DNA of 64,000 bases from Planococcus shixiaomingii (GTDB lineage: Bacteria > Bacillota > Bacilli > Bacillales_A > Planococcaceae): positions 790,001-854,000 of the forward strand of contig NZ_CP129236.1 in NCBI RefSeq assembly GCF_030413615.1, read 5' to 3'. The translations under genes and the position numbers were made by a program. Positions 53,095 through 61,506 of the stretch are shown here, in pieces. The notes under the pieces were generated by a model. That model saw nothing but the letters and a program-made list of their open reading frames with translations, had not been told where the DNA came from and ran no database searches. Positions within the stretch are counted from its first letter, which is position 1. Every line of letters starts with the position of its first letter.

Positions 53095-53117
53095 GATGAG
53101 CTGTTTTCAGACATTGA

Positions 53118-53164
53118 AAAGGAACAAGCCCCTTGCTTAATGAAGGGAGCTTGTTCCTTTTTAT
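53118..53164. terminator. Bidirectional terminator
   Basis: GGAACAAGC..CCTT pairs with AAGG..GCTTGTTCC, flanked by A- and T-tracts. Confidence 0.85.
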
Positions 53165-53180
53165 TGTTTAATGTCAGCGA

Positions 53181-53660
53181 TTATTTGTGATTGTAATGGT
53201 CTTTGGAATGGCCTTTACCTTTGCCTTTTTTATGGCCTTTGCCTTTACCTTTGTAATGTCCCTTGCCCTTGCCTTTGCCTTTGCCATGACCATAGTCTTT
53301 GCCATGGCCATAGTCTTTATCGCCGTAATGACCTTTATCGTGGCCTTTGTAATGGCCTTTACCTTTGCCTTTGTAATGTCCCTTGCCTTTGCCTTTGCCA
53401 TGATGATAGTCTTTGTCGCCGTAATGACCTTTACCATGGCCTTTATAATGTCCTTTGCCTTTACCTTTGTAATGTCCCTTGCCTTTGCCTTTACCATGGC
53501 CTTTGCTATAGTCTTTGTCTTTATCTTTTCCATAGTCTTTATCTTTGCCGTGGTCATAGTCTTTACCATGGTCAGAATAATCACCAGAAGCAAAGGCTGC
53601 ACTAGCTGAGAAGCCGAACATTAGGAATAACGCCATTAAAATCATTAAGTATTTTCTCAT
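53181..53660 (-). CDS. Secreted Gly/Lys/His/Tyr/Asp-repeat protein
   Basis: 159 residues from ATG 53660 (GGAGA 8 nt upstream). Signal peptide RKYLMILMALFLMFGFSASA with cleavage after AFA. The mature chain uses almost only Gly, Lys, His, Tyr and Asp: an N-terminal DxDHGKD region, then GHYKGKGK, GHYKGHGK and GHYGDKDY blocks. A ~34-residue module occurs twice. No Cys, no fold expected. Could bind metals, polyanions (teichoic acids) or mineral; this is inference. Paralogue of the gene at 54372 by signal peptide and upstream DNA, and sharer of its promoter motif. Confidence 0.8.
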   Translation of the reverse strand: MRKYLMILMALFLMFGFSASAAFASGDYSDHGKDYDHGKDKDYGKDKDKDYSKGHGKGKGKGHYKGKGKGHYKGHGKGHYGDKDYHHGKGKGKGHYKGKGKGHYKGHDKGHYGDKDYGHGKDYGHGKGKGKGKGHYKGKGKGHKKGKGKGHSKDHYNHK

Positions 53661-53798
53661 TATTTTTCTCTCCATTTCATAATTAGATTTTGTTTACTCT
53701 CTAGGCGGATGGGATATAGAGGTATAAACTTTCATCATTATGTACTTTAAGAGATTTAGCACCCCTTTCAGCTGGATTAAATAACAGAAATATGGCGT

Positions 53799-53862
53799 TT
53801 TCTATTATTTCTTATAAATAACAGTAATATGGTAATGAGTTATTTATAAGAAATAATAGAAA
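53799..53862. repeat. Perfect 24-bp inverted repeat in the leader of the 53181 gene
   Basis: Arms 53799-53822 and 53839-53862 are exact reverse complements with a 16-nt spacer; all-A/T-rich. It would form a very long hairpin near the 5' end of the mRNA of the 53181 gene, just downstream of the shared promoter motif. Confidence 0.85.
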
Positions 53863-53874
53863 TTTGATGTGTGA

Positions 53875-53934
53875 GTGATTATTTTATAGTAAAAATCAAA
53901 AAAATACCATTGTTTTTTGAATATTTAATAAATT
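53875..53934 (-). promoter_or_regulatory. Shared promoter-region motif, copy 1
   Basis: On the minus strand: AATTTATTAAATATTC, an A-run, ATGGTATTTTTTTG, then TATAAAATAATC (-10). Nearly the same order of words occurs at 54903-54963 and 62343-62405. Confidence 0.65.
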
Positions 53935-54071
53935 AGGGTTATAACACCTAGTTAGAAGACTGCTAGACGTACGTTCGTGTTCAATCAATTTTATTCTCAC
54001 AAGATTTGTGGGTAAATATAACCGGTGAACCGAATGTTCCGAGCAAATGTATATGTAAAAGGAAAGGAACT

Positions 54072-54278
54072 TTAAGTATGTCCACTATTTGAAGAAGCGT
54101 TGTATTCACGAGCTTCCTTTTTAAATGGCTTTAGAATGTGGTTTAACCTACAAGCCCTATTAACAGAATTGCTAAAGTTGCTAATTTGCTGCTGCTTTTG
54201 ATCAGCAACAGACTCTTTTGGTGGGTTATTTGAAAACGAAAACTCACTTGCATTTGCTTGACTAGCTCCAGCCTTCTT
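54072..54278 (-). pseudogene. Stop-bounded ORF, possible remnant of a spore-protein-like gene
   Basis: 69 open codons without ATG, GTG or TTG near the front. The N-terminal part (GASQANASEFSFSNN..ADQKQQQ) recalls gamma-type small acid-soluble spore proteins in its Ala/Gln/Asn-Glu-Phe pattern; the rest does not. No ribosome site. May equally be chance. Confidence 0.25.
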
Positions 54279-54320
54279 TTAATTGAAGTTCTTAAAAAAT
54301 AAGATGCACTATTTTAAAAC

Positions 54321-54361
54321 AAAAAAAACAAGCTCCTTACTAAGTAAGGAAGCTTGTTCTT
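54321..54361 (-). terminator. Terminator of the 54372 gene
   Basis: AACAAGCT.CCTTA pairs with TAAGG.AGCTTGTT; TTTTTTTT follows on the minus strand. Confidence 0.85.
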
Positions 54362-54371
54362 TGTCAGCTAA

Positions 54372-54719
54372 TTAATGGTGATGGTGTCTCTTTTTGCCGT
54401 GGTCATAGTCATGATCGTCATCATCGTCATGATGGTGTCTTTTATGCTTTTTGTGGTGCTTTTTGTAGAAATGTTTATGCCAGTAGAAATGTTTTTTGCC
54501 GTGTTTGTAGTAATAATGTTTGTGCCAATAGAATTTCTTATGGTGTTTATACTTTTTATCGTGGTCGTAGTCATCGTCATCATCGTCGTCATGTTTGTAT
54601 TTTTTATCATGATCGTCATATTTGTGGTTGTCGTCATGATCACCGCCTGCCAAAGCTGCAGTGGAGCTAACTCCGAATATTAGAAAAATCGCCATCATAA
54701 TCGTAAAGAATTTTTTCAT
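54372..54719 (-). CDS. Secreted His/Asp/Lys-rich protein
   Basis: 115 residues from ATG 54719 (GGAGA 8 nt upstream). Signal peptide KKFFTIMMAIFLIFGVSSTA with cleavage after ALA, clearly related to that of the 53181 gene. The mature part alternates acidic runs (DDDDDDD) with His/Lys/Tyr runs; an aromatic unit FYWHKH is present twice and the C-terminus is HHHH. No Cys. Strong metal-ion (Zn, Ni, Cu, Ca) binding is chemically plausible; no role is shown. The ~230 bp before the gene are homologous to those before 53181. Confidence 0.78.
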   Translation of the reverse strand: MKKFFTIMMAIFLIFGVSSTAALAGGDHDDNHKYDDHDKKYKHDDDDDDDYDHDKKYKHHKKFYWHKHYYYKHGKKHFYWHKHFYKKHHKKHKRHHHDDDDDHDYDHGKKRHHHH

Positions 54720-54846
54720 TCTCTTTCTCTCCATTTCATAATTTGATTTAGTTCATTCTCTAGGCTGAGGTGGCATAGAGTTATAAACGTTCCTTATTAT
54801 GGACTTTGAGAGATTATGACCTCCTTTTTCTATATGGGCTTAAAAA

Positions 54847-54867
54847 ACAGAAATAGAATATTTCTGT
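54847..54867. repeat. Perfect 9-bp inverted repeat in the leader of the 54372 gene
   Basis: ACAGAAATA-GAA-TATTTCTGT. On the minus-strand mRNA it would lie near the 5' end and be followed by TTTTTT, so it could also attenuate. Confidence 0.7.
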
Positions 54868-54902
54868 AATTTAAATAAAATACTAGTAATCTGATACTTT
54901 CT

Positions 54903-54963
54903 GTGATTATTCTATAACAAAAAGCAAAAAAATGCTATAGTTTTTCGAAAATTTAATTTATTT
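54903..54963 (-). promoter_or_regulatory. Shared promoter-region motif, copy 2
   Basis: Minus strand: AATAAATTAAATTTTCGAAAAA, CTATAGCATTTTTTTG, then TATAGAATAATC (-10). Aligns base by base with copy 1. Confidence 0.65.
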
Positions 54964-55084
54964 TTTTCATGTAATAAGAATTAGAAGTTAATATGAAAAA
55001 TAGCACTTATGAAAACCTGTTATTGGCAATATACTAAAGACAAAATACGTGTGCGGCCATTACATAAGAAGGGGGAATTTTTTC

Positions 55085-56146
55085 ATGAAGAAAAAAATTC
55101 TTATTTATGGAGTCGGGCCTTTTGGAAGTTTATTTGCTGAACGCCTCAAAGAAGCAGGCAACGAAGTATTTTTGATAGATCGTGGACAGCGGCAGGAAGA
55201 TTTGAAAAAGTACGGCATTGTTATTGAAAATGCTGTAACGAAAGAGCAGACTGTCACCCATGTCCCGGTAGTAGAGTGTCTTGCCGAAGAGGATTTTTAT
55301 GACCTTGTCATCATCCCGGTGCGAAAGAACCAAGTTTCAAGCATTTTACCGACACTTGCCGCTAATAAAAAGATTCGCATATTTTTATTTATGATGAATA
55401 ACGCAGCAGGGCAGAATGAGCTAGTCGAAGCTTTAGGGCAGGAGCGGGTTATGATAGGTTTTCCTTTGCCAGGCGGCTATCTTGATGGTCATATTGTCCG
55501 GATGCTGCCAGTGAACGACAAGAAACCAATGGCTTTGCCAATTGGGGAACCTGGTGGCCGGATAACGGAAAGAACGCGGGAGACAGCGGAAATCCTCAAT
55601 TCGATGCGCGGCTATAAAACGGACATTCGCCGTGACATGGATGCTTGGCTGAAGACGCATGTCGCGTTTCTTGTCCCAACTTTTGTCCCGGCAGTTTACG
55701 CCTGCAACATGGATGCAAAGCGTTTTGCCGAAACACGAGATGCGCGTGTCCTTAGCGTCCGGGCACTTCGTGAAGCGTTCAACGCCCTCGAAAGTGCAGG
55801 GGAGATCATTTCGCCTCCCGGTCTTAAAAGACTGAAGTATGTCCCAGAGCCGATTTTTGTCTTTTTACTTAGCCAACTTGCAAAAACCGCAACGTTTCAG
55901 AACGCTCTGGAAGATCTGAAAACCAAACCGGACGAAATCAAGCATTTAGCGGATGAATTTTTTGAGCTCATTCGTCCAACTTCTGTAGAAATGCCGGCCA
56001 TCAAACGACTTGCGGCCTATATTTATCAGGAACAGGAACCGCTGCCTTCCGGCCAAAAAGACATTCCGTTGAATTGGCAAAGCGTGTATGGAATGCTTGG
56101 AGCTGCAACATTCGCGGCTGCTTTGTATAAAGTGGCTAGAAAATAA
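55085..56146 (+). CDS. Ketopantoate reductase family protein
   Basis: 353 residues from ATG 55085 (AAGGGGG 9 nt upstream). N-terminal NAD(P) motif GVGPFGSLFAERL, 'VFLIDRGQRQEDL', then 'FYDLVIIPVRKNQVSSIL' as in ApbA/PanE-type enzymes. C-terminal helical domain with 'KTHVAFLVPTF'. Longer than typical PanE (about 300) and diverged, so the substrate may differ from ketopantoate. Terminator follows. Confidence 0.78.
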   Translation: MKKKILIYGVGPFGSLFAERLKEAGNEVFLIDRGQRQEDLKKYGIVIENAVTKEQTVTHVPVVECLAEEDFYDLVIIPVRKNQVSSILPTLAANKKIRIFLFMMNNAAGQNELVEALGQERVMIGFPLPGGYLDGHIVRMLPVNDKKPMALPIGEPGGRITERTRETAEILNSMRGYKTDIRRDMDAWLKTHVAFLVPTFVPAVYACNMDAKRFAETRDARVLSVRALREAFNALESAGEIISPPGLKRLKYVPEPIFVFLLSQLAKTATFQNALEDLKTKPDEIKHLADEFFELIRPTSVEMPAIKRLAAYIYQEQEPLPSGQKDIPLNWQSVYGMLGAATFAAALYKVARK

Positions 56147-56149
56147 ATA

Positions 56150-56184
56150 AAAAAGACTGCAAAGTAAAATTGCAGTCTTTTTTA
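56150..56184 (+). terminator. Terminator
   Basis: AAAAGACTGCA pairs with TGCAGTCTTTT, then TT. Confidence 0.85.
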
Positions 56185-56257
56185 TTAGGAGGCAGGTAAA
56201 TGGAATCAGTAAAGAGAATTACATAAAAAGGAAATCAAAAGGAAAGAAGGGTTTCAT

Positions 56258-56647
56258 ATAAATACAGCAACGATTGCAGGAATTGTAATAGCATTTGCGG
56301 TTTATTTGGCTATTAGCCATTTTTACTTCAAAAAGCGGCTCAACATTAAAGCAAAGTCGACCTCCATATTTCATCAAGACCGAAACGGAATTAGCATGGC
56401 CATCGATGGCGTTCTTTTGGTAATGTTCATTTATGCCATGTTTTGGGTCAACGTTGAAAAAGACGCAGGGTTGTATTCGGGCATTGTAACGATCAGTCCC
56501 ATGTTTGCTTTTTTCTTTTTGTTAGGGCTAAACCGCGGGATTGAGGAATGGCTACTGCACCGAAAGGATAAAGCGTATTATCATGAATGGCTAGGATCTT
56601 TGCTGTTTTTATCAATATTTCTAATCATTTTATTTGGAGAAAGATAA
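56258..56647 (+). CDS. DUF4181 family membrane protein with apparent ATA start
   Basis: 129 residues if translation begins at ATA 56258, which has GAAGGG at ideal spacing. The frame is closed upstream at 56210 and has no ATG, GTG or TTG before a TTG at 56306, inside the first membrane span. Four spans: 'TIAGIVIAFAVYLAISHFYF', 'AIDGVLLVMFIYAMFWVNV', 'GIVTISPMFAFFFLLGL', 'GSLLFLSIFLIILFG'. The pattern fits DUF4181. Either a rare ATA start or a recent loss of ATG. A short MESVKRIT ORF with AGGAGG lies just upstream (56201). Confidence 0.65.
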   Translation: MNTATIAGIVIAFAVYLAISHFYFKKRLNIKAKSTSIFHQDRNGISMAIDGVLLVMFIYAMFWVNVEKDAGLYSGIVTISPMFAFFFLLGLNRGIEEWLLHRKDKAYYHEWLGSLLFLSIFLIILFGER

Positions 56648-56674
56648 ATCAATTTAAAAGGAGCAAAACAACTG

Positions 56675-57208
56675 ATGGAGATCAATTACAGTATAACTGA
56701 AGAAGATTATGTGGACTTCAATTTGTTTCATGCAAGAAATTCAAAATCATTAAAAAAAGCGATTACCATTCAACGTGTACTTATTCCTCTTATCTATTTG
56801 CTAATTCCGGTTTTACTTTCTTACATACTCGATATGCCTTTCCTTTTTTTATTTGTGCCTTTTTTGGTGTTCAGCATTTTATGGGCGGTGTATTATCCAG
56901 CTTTTGTGTACCGCAATGTAAAACGCACAGCAGCAAAAATGATTAAAGAAGGAAAGAATGAAGATATGCTCGGACAGCACACAATGGTTTTTTCAGATGA
57001 AGGACTCCGTGAAATAAGCAGCAAAGGAGAAAAAACCGTAAATTGGTCGGGCATCGAACAACTGGCTGAAGATACGGCCAACTTTTATATATACAACAGT
57101 GCGGTGAGCGCCTTTATTATTCCGAAAAAAGATGTGAAAAATAGAAAAGAACTCAAAAGCTATCTAATGGAAAAAATTAAGCCGATTGGCCCTAATATGA
57201 TAAATTAG
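56675..57208 (+). CDS. YcxB-like domain membrane protein
   Basis: 177 residues, AAAGGAG before ATG. N-terminal 'YSITEEDYVDFNLFHARNS', two spans (ITIQRVLIPLIYLLIPVLLS; MPFLFLFVPFLVFSILWAVY), then a soluble 'MVFSDEGLREISSKGEKTVNWSGIEQL' segment, which is the YcxB-like C-terminal pattern. 27 nt after the DUF4181 gene, so co-transcribed. Function unknown. Confidence 0.78.
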   Translation: MEINYSITEEDYVDFNLFHARNSKSLKKAITIQRVLIPLIYLLIPVLLSYILDMPFLFLFVPFLVFSILWAVYYPAFVYRNVKRTAAKMIKEGKNEDMLGQHTMVFSDEGLREISSKGEKTVNWSGIEQLAEDTANFYIYNSAVSAFIIPKKDVKNRKELKSYLMEKIKPIGPNMIN

Positions 57209-57239
57209 AAAAGGAGCGGCAATATGTCGCTCCTTTTTA
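57209..57239. terminator. Bidirectional terminator
   Basis: AAAGGAGCG pairs with CGCTCCTTT, followed by TT. Confidence 0.8.
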
Positions 57240-57839
57240 CTATTTCAAGACCAGTACACGTTCTTCAATCGGCTGCTGCTGCTTTTCAGCCGGCTCGGAA
57301 AGCGGCTTTCCGAATGGCATTTGAGCAAGTAACTTCCAGCTATCCGGCAAATTCCACTCCGCTTTAATTTCCTCATCGATCAGCGGGTTGTAATGCTGCA
57401 ACGTTGCCCCGTAGCCTTCATGCTCTAAAGCTGTCCAAAGCACGTATTGCAGCATCCCGGAAGATTGATAGGAAAAGAGCGGGAATGCATCTTTATAAGA
57501 GGCGTATTGCTTTTGAAGCGCTTCGATAACGGCGTCATCTTCAAAAATCAGCAGGGTTCCGTAGCCGCTTCCAAAGGCATTCATCTTCGCTTCAGTCGAA
57601 CTGAATTTATCAGGCTCTGTAATTTTTCGCAGTGTTTCTTTTGTAATGTCCCATAATTTTTTATGGTTGTCGCCGAGTAAAACAACAACTCTGCTGCTCT
57701 GTGAGTTAAAGGCAGAAGGTGCATTCATTACCGCATGATTGATTATTTCCTGAAGCCGTTCATCCGAGATGACTGGTTCATTGCCGATTTGATAAACCGA
57801 GCGGCGTGCTTCTACTGCTGAATAAAAATCTTTTGTCAT
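57240..57839 (-). CDS. Nitroreductase family protein (YdgI/Frm2-like)
   Basis: 199 residues. 'AVEARRSVYQIG' (FMN phosphate site), 'NAPSAFNSQSSRVVVL', 'GSGYGTLLIFEDDAVI' and 'LLAQMPFGKPLSEPAEK' are typical of the small fatty-acid-repression/hydroperoxide-type nitroreductases. FMN-dependent NAD(P)H reductase; substrate unknown. Single gene. Confidence 0.86.
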   Translation of the reverse strand: MTKDFYSAVEARRSVYQIGNEPVISDERLQEIINHAVMNAPSAFNSQSSRVVVLLGDNHKKLWDITKETLRKITEPDKFSSTEAKMNAFGSGYGTLLIFEDDAVIEALQKQYASYKDAFPLFSYQSSGMLQYVLWTALEHEGYGATLQHYNPLIDEEIKAEWNLPDSWKLLAQMPFGKPLSEPAEKQQQPIEERVLVLK

Positions 57840-58020
57840 AATCCAATCCTCCAGGTTGTCTGTTTTAACACATTTTCAAGCATACTAAAAAAATTATAGT
57901 TGCTCAAAGGTTATGGTTGAGGCATTTTGGCGATTCAACCCTTTTTCACAACGTTTCATACGCATCGACAAAAGGAATTTTATAAATATTAACTAGGAAA
58001 AGGAAGCAGGGGGTGATCTT

Positions 58021-58809
58021 ATGGACGAAGGGATAACGAAACTGCTGATGAAGAAAGTGAAAAAGCATCGAAAATGGGCCGAAGATGTTTTTGTAAATCC
58101 TATCTATTGGGAAGTGAACGGCAAACCTTACTTTATGGCTGGGTTCATGAAAAACAATATTGCAACGGCTACAGCTTACTTAACCATTGGAGAAGAAACG
58201 AAAGAAGAAGTCATGCTAGCACAGTTTCCACTGGCACTGTTTGCAAACCTCAGCTCAAGCATTTTCCAAATCGGCGAGGCGCGAATGAAAGTAGGGAGCG
58301 CCTTCTATATCAATCCGCTCAATATAGCTGTGTCTACAGATAACCCAAAAGTGTTGACCGGCCGGGAAGCTTTTGCGCAGCTTTGGGATATACAACAAAA
58401 ATTTAATCGTTTAATAAAAGACTTCAAGCATTATTACAATTATGATGTATTGGTCCGCAAACGAATTACAGAAGAGGATATTATCAAGACACAAGAAACC
58501 GCAAATCAGGTCAATATGTATCAATATCTGACGGTGACCACATTATTGGTCCGCAATGATGAAATCCGTGCATTTGCAAACTTTTTGGAAACGACCGAAG
58601 GCGGAAAAGAGCTGGATGCCGAACAGCTGATTTTTGTCAAAACCATTACTGAAAACAAAGAAGCTTTGCGCTATAGTTTAGCGATGCTTGACATGATTGT
58701 GGATGAAGATATTGAAAAGATGAAAGAGCTGAACTATCATTACAGTCTGAAAAAGAATAAGAAGATAATTGAAAAGCAGCGCCAATTTATCCGATTTCCG
58801 AAGCGGTAA
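58021..58809 (+). CDS. Hypothetical soluble protein
   Basis: 262 residues, GGGGGTGA before ATG. Basic N-terminus (TKLLMKKVKKHRKW), a beta-rich middle ('YWEVNGKPYFMAGFMKNN', 'GSAFYINPLNIAV') and a long helical C-terminal half ('QTANQVNMYQYL' region; 'IEKMKELNYHYSLKKNKKIIEKQRQFI'). No motif, signal peptide or span recognised. Stand-alone gene. Confidence 0.65.
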   Translation: MDEGITKLLMKKVKKHRKWAEDVFVNPIYWEVNGKPYFMAGFMKNNIATATAYLTIGEETKEEVMLAQFPLALFANLSSSIFQIGEARMKVGSAFYINPLNIAVSTDNPKVLTGREAFAQLWDIQQKFNRLIKDFKHYYNYDVLVRKRITEEDIIKTQETANQVNMYQYLTVTTLLVRNDEIRAFANFLETTEGGKELDAEQLIFVKTITENKEALRYSLAMLDMIVDEDIEKMKELNYHYSLKKNKKIIEKQRQFIRFPKR

Positions 58810-59046
58810 TGAAAATTGCCTAATCGAACAATTATAGTTTACGGAAAATTAAAATAAATAATAATGAAAAATGAAAATATCTGTTTTTTTCGTTTAAAGT
58901 AGTATATAATCAATTGTATAGGAACGTTTGTTCTGTTTTAATGTATCTTCCGCTCGCACTTTCAAAATCACGCGTTTTTGAGAGGACGCTCACCTTTGCA
59001 AAACCAGCGTGTAAAATATGAAGGCAAAAGAAAGGGAGAGGTTACG

Positions 59047-59478
59047 ATGCCAGTTGTTGCTTACATGATTTTTAATGGAAACTGCCGGGAAGCTGTAGAC
59101 TATTATTCGGACGTTTTTGGAACAGAAAAGCCTGAAATTATGAAGTTTGGGGATATGCCTCCGGAGGACGGGTATGTACTGCCAGAGGACGCGAAAGACT
59201 TGGTCATGCATACGGCTTTCGATGTTCATGGCAGCCAAGTCATGTTTTCTGATGCCATGCCGGGTTCAAAGGTTACTTTTGGCAAGAATATCAATTTAAC
59301 CGTTGTTGCAGATGACTTGGATAAAATGACAGCCGAATTCGACCGCTTGGCACAAGATGGAAAAGTTATCATGCCACTTGAGAAAACGTTTTGGAGTCCA
59401 GCCTATGGAGCGCTCGAAGATAAATTCGGAGTCAATTGGCAATTCAGTTACGACGACGGATCTTATACAGGAAATTAA
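59047..59478 (+). CDS. VOC family (PhnB-like) protein
   Basis: 143 residues from ATG 59047 (GGGAGAGG upstream). 'VAYMIFNGNCREAVDYYSDVFG' opening, then 'HTAFDVHGSQVMFSDAMPG' and 'TFWSPAYGALEDKFGVNWQFSY' ending: the PhnB/3-demethylubiquinone-like glyoxalase superfamily. Some members bind antibiotics or metals; activity here unknown. Confidence 0.87.
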   Translation: MPVVAYMIFNGNCREAVDYYSDVFGTEKPEIMKFGDMPPEDGYVLPEDAKDLVMHTAFDVHGSQVMFSDAMPGSKVTFGKNINLTVVADDLDKMTAEFDRLAQDGKVIMPLEKTFWSPAYGALEDKFGVNWQFSYDDGSYTGN

Positions 59479-59550
59479 TAAAAGTGTCGGATATAAATGA
59501 GCGTTATATCCGGCACTTGAGTCTTTACAGGGGGAAATGTGTAGAGCTCA

Positions 59551-59592
59551 AAAAAACCCGCAATGTTCGATTTAGAACATTGCGGTTTTTTT
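59551..59592. terminator. Bidirectional terminator
   Basis: AAACCCGCAATGTTC pairs with GAACATTGCGGTTT, with A/T tracts. Confidence 0.9.
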
Positions 59593-59594
59593 AA

Positions 59595-60713
59595 TCAAAG
59601 GATACCTTCCAAATAGCCATAACCAGCCTCTTCCATTTCCGCTTGCGGAATAAACAAGATTGAGGCGCTGTTGATGCAATAGCGCAGGCCGCCTTTGTCT
59701 TTTGGCCCGTCTTCAAATACGTGGCCAAGGTGGCTGTCACCGGCACGGCTTCTCACTTCAATCCGGACCATATTAAAGGTTGTGTCTTTGTGCTCAGTCA
59801 CGACACCCGGTTCAATCGGTTTTGTGAAACTGGGCCAGCCGCACTTAGAATCGTATTTATCAGCGGAGGAGAAAAGCGGTTCGCCTGTCGCTACATCCAC
59901 ATAAATGCCGGGTTCATAATTATCCCAGTATTCATTGGAATAAGCGGTTTCGGTATCGTTTTTCTGAGTGACGTTGTACTGGGCTTCGGTTAATTTTTCT
60001 TTAAGCACTTCATCGCTTGGTTTTGGGTATTTAGCTGGGTCGATCAAGGCAGGGACATCTTGGTCTTCCAGTGAATCAAACTCAATGTGGCAATAGCCAT
60101 CCGGATTTTTTTCAAGATAATCCTGGTGGTATTCTTCAGCGAGGTAGTAATGCTTCAATGGTTCGACTTCGGTCACGATGGGCTTGTCGTACTTTTTTGC
60201 TTCGTTCGCCACTACTTTATCAATGACGGCGCGATCCGCTTCGTTTTCATAATAGACGCCAGTCCGGTACTGCTCGCCGCGGTCATTGCCTTGCTGGTTC
60301 AAGAGAGTCGGATCGATGATGATAAAATACTGGCTCACCAGTTTTTCCAGGTCGACGCGCTCAGGATCATAGCGGACATGGACCGTTTCGGCGTGCCCAG
60401 TGTTTTTGCGGGTCACTTCTTCATATGTCGGGTTTTCTGTATCACCGTTGGCATAACCTGAAGTCACATCATAGACGCCGTAAACGCGCGCCATGTATGC
60501 TTCGACGCCCCAGAAACAACCTCCGGCCAGCCAAATATCCTCTAATTTATCGGTATCAAATGCCAATTTTTCATTCGGATTTTCCGGGAAGTTTGAAGTG
60601 CTCGCCGAAGCACCCTCGGCTCCGGTAGAGTTAGTCGTGAGCGACTGCAACGAAGAGCAGCCAGCTAACAATACAACGAGGAACAATAAGCCAATTAACC
60701 ATTTCATCTTCAT
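59595..60713 (-). CDS. msrAB: Lipoprotein MsrAB fusion methionine sulfoxide reductase
   Basis: 372 residues. Lipoprotein signal with lipobox LLAGC, a Ser/Thr-rich linker, MsrA domain with active-site GGCFWG near residue 67, then MsrB domain with 'CGWPSF', '[16 protein letters not shown]' and catalytic Cys in 'LRYCINSAS'. Reduces both S- and R-methionine sulfoxide in surface proteins. The upstream TlpA-like lipoprotein ends 41 nt before and probably supplies electrons, as described for extracellular Msr systems in other Gram-positives; no CcdA gene is adjacent. Confidence 0.93.
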   Translation of the reverse strand: MKMKWLIGLLFLVVLLAGCSSLQSLTTNSTGAEGASASTSNFPENPNEKLAFDTDKLEDIWLAGGCFWGVEAYMARVYGVYDVTSGYANGDTENPTYEEVTRKNTGHAETVHVRYDPERVDLEKLVSQYFIIIDPTLLNQQGNDRGEQYRTGVYYENEADRAVIDKVVANEAKKYDKPIVTEVEPLKHYYLAEEYHQDYLEKNPDGYCHIEFDSLEDQDVPALIDPAKYPKPSDEVLKEKLTEAQYNVTQKNDTETAYSNEYWDNYEPGIYVDVATGEPLFSSADKYDSKCGWPSFTKPIEPGVVTEHKDTTFNMVRIEVRSRAGDSHLGHVFEDGPKDKGGLRYCINSASILFIPQAEMEEAGYGYLEGIL

Positions 60714-60754
60714 GTAAATCGGTCCTTTCCTTCTGTCTGGGTAAAAGCCTCAAC

Positions 60755-61285
60755 TTACTGAATCATTCCAAAGGCTTCTTTGATTTGTTCATTGCCGATA
60801 TGACCTTGCTGCCGCTTAACTAAAACACCATCTGAACCGATATAAACAGAAGTAGGGTAGCCGATGATGCCATATTGCTCAAACATATTGCCTCCTTCAT
60901 CCAGTAAAACTTGAATATTCGACGTGTTTTCTACGCCTTTAAACCATTTGGCGAAAGACTCGCTGTCTTTTTCAGCGTTTGAACTCGGGGAAACAATGGT
61001 CAATACCTTAAAGTCTTGCTCTTCGCCGGCTAATGTATTGAGTTCATTCATTCCCGCTAGGCAAATGGAGCACCAAGAAGCCCAAAATTTGATGTACACT
61101 TTTTCGCCTGCATAATCTGATAATTGATGTGTATTTCCTTCCAAATCAACTAATTCAAAAGAAGGGGCGGCTTTGCCATCATTAAGCTGATCGGCATTAG
61201 CGGTAGATGCATTCTCCTTGCTTGAACAGCCACTTAAACCAATAGCAATCAGTAAGATCATCAATATTTTTGATAACGCTTTCAT
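60755..61285 (-). CDS. TlpA/ResA-like thioredoxin-fold lipoprotein
   Basis: 176 residues. Lipoprotein signal 'KILMILLIAIGLSGC', then 'GKAAPSFELVDLEGNTHQL' and the redox motif WASWCSIC near residue 70, cis-Pro in 'GYPTSVYI'. Extracellular thiol reductant of the redoxin family, placed directly before msrAB, so likely its electron donor. Confidence 0.88.
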   Translation of the reverse strand: MKALSKILMILLIAIGLSGCSSKENASTANADQLNDGKAAPSFELVDLEGNTHQLSDYAGEKVYIKFWASWCSICLAGMNELNTLAGEEQDFKVLTIVSPSSNAEKDSESFAKWFKGVENTSNIQVLLDEGGNMFEQYGIIGYPTSVYIGSDGVLVKRQQGHIGNEQIKEAFGMIQ

Positions 61286-61472
61286 AAAAACACGTCCTTT
61301 ATGTTGGAATGGAGAAATGGTTGTCTGCGATATGTATTCTGTGAATTCACTATTACACGTCTATCATATAGCTCAGCTATTATAAAAGATATTGATGCAC
61401 CTCGAATGATCGGCAGTTTACATCCGAATTTTGTTGAATCTGTGTCAAAACAATGAAGCGATGGTGCAAAAC

Positions 61473-61503
61473 AAAAAAGCTCCCAAGAATGGGAGCTTTT
61501 TAT
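61473..61503 (-). terminator. Terminator of the 61507 gene
   Basis: AAAAAGCTCCCA pairs with TGGGAGCTTTTT; T-rich on both ends. Confidence 0.85.
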
Positions 61504-61506
61504 TTG

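Noticed and set aside
53171..53609. Several overlapping long ORFs on both strands of the Gly/Lys/His repeat gene
   Set aside because: They are frame shadows of a repetitive sequence; only the minus frame with a signal peptide, ribosome site and terminator is coherent.
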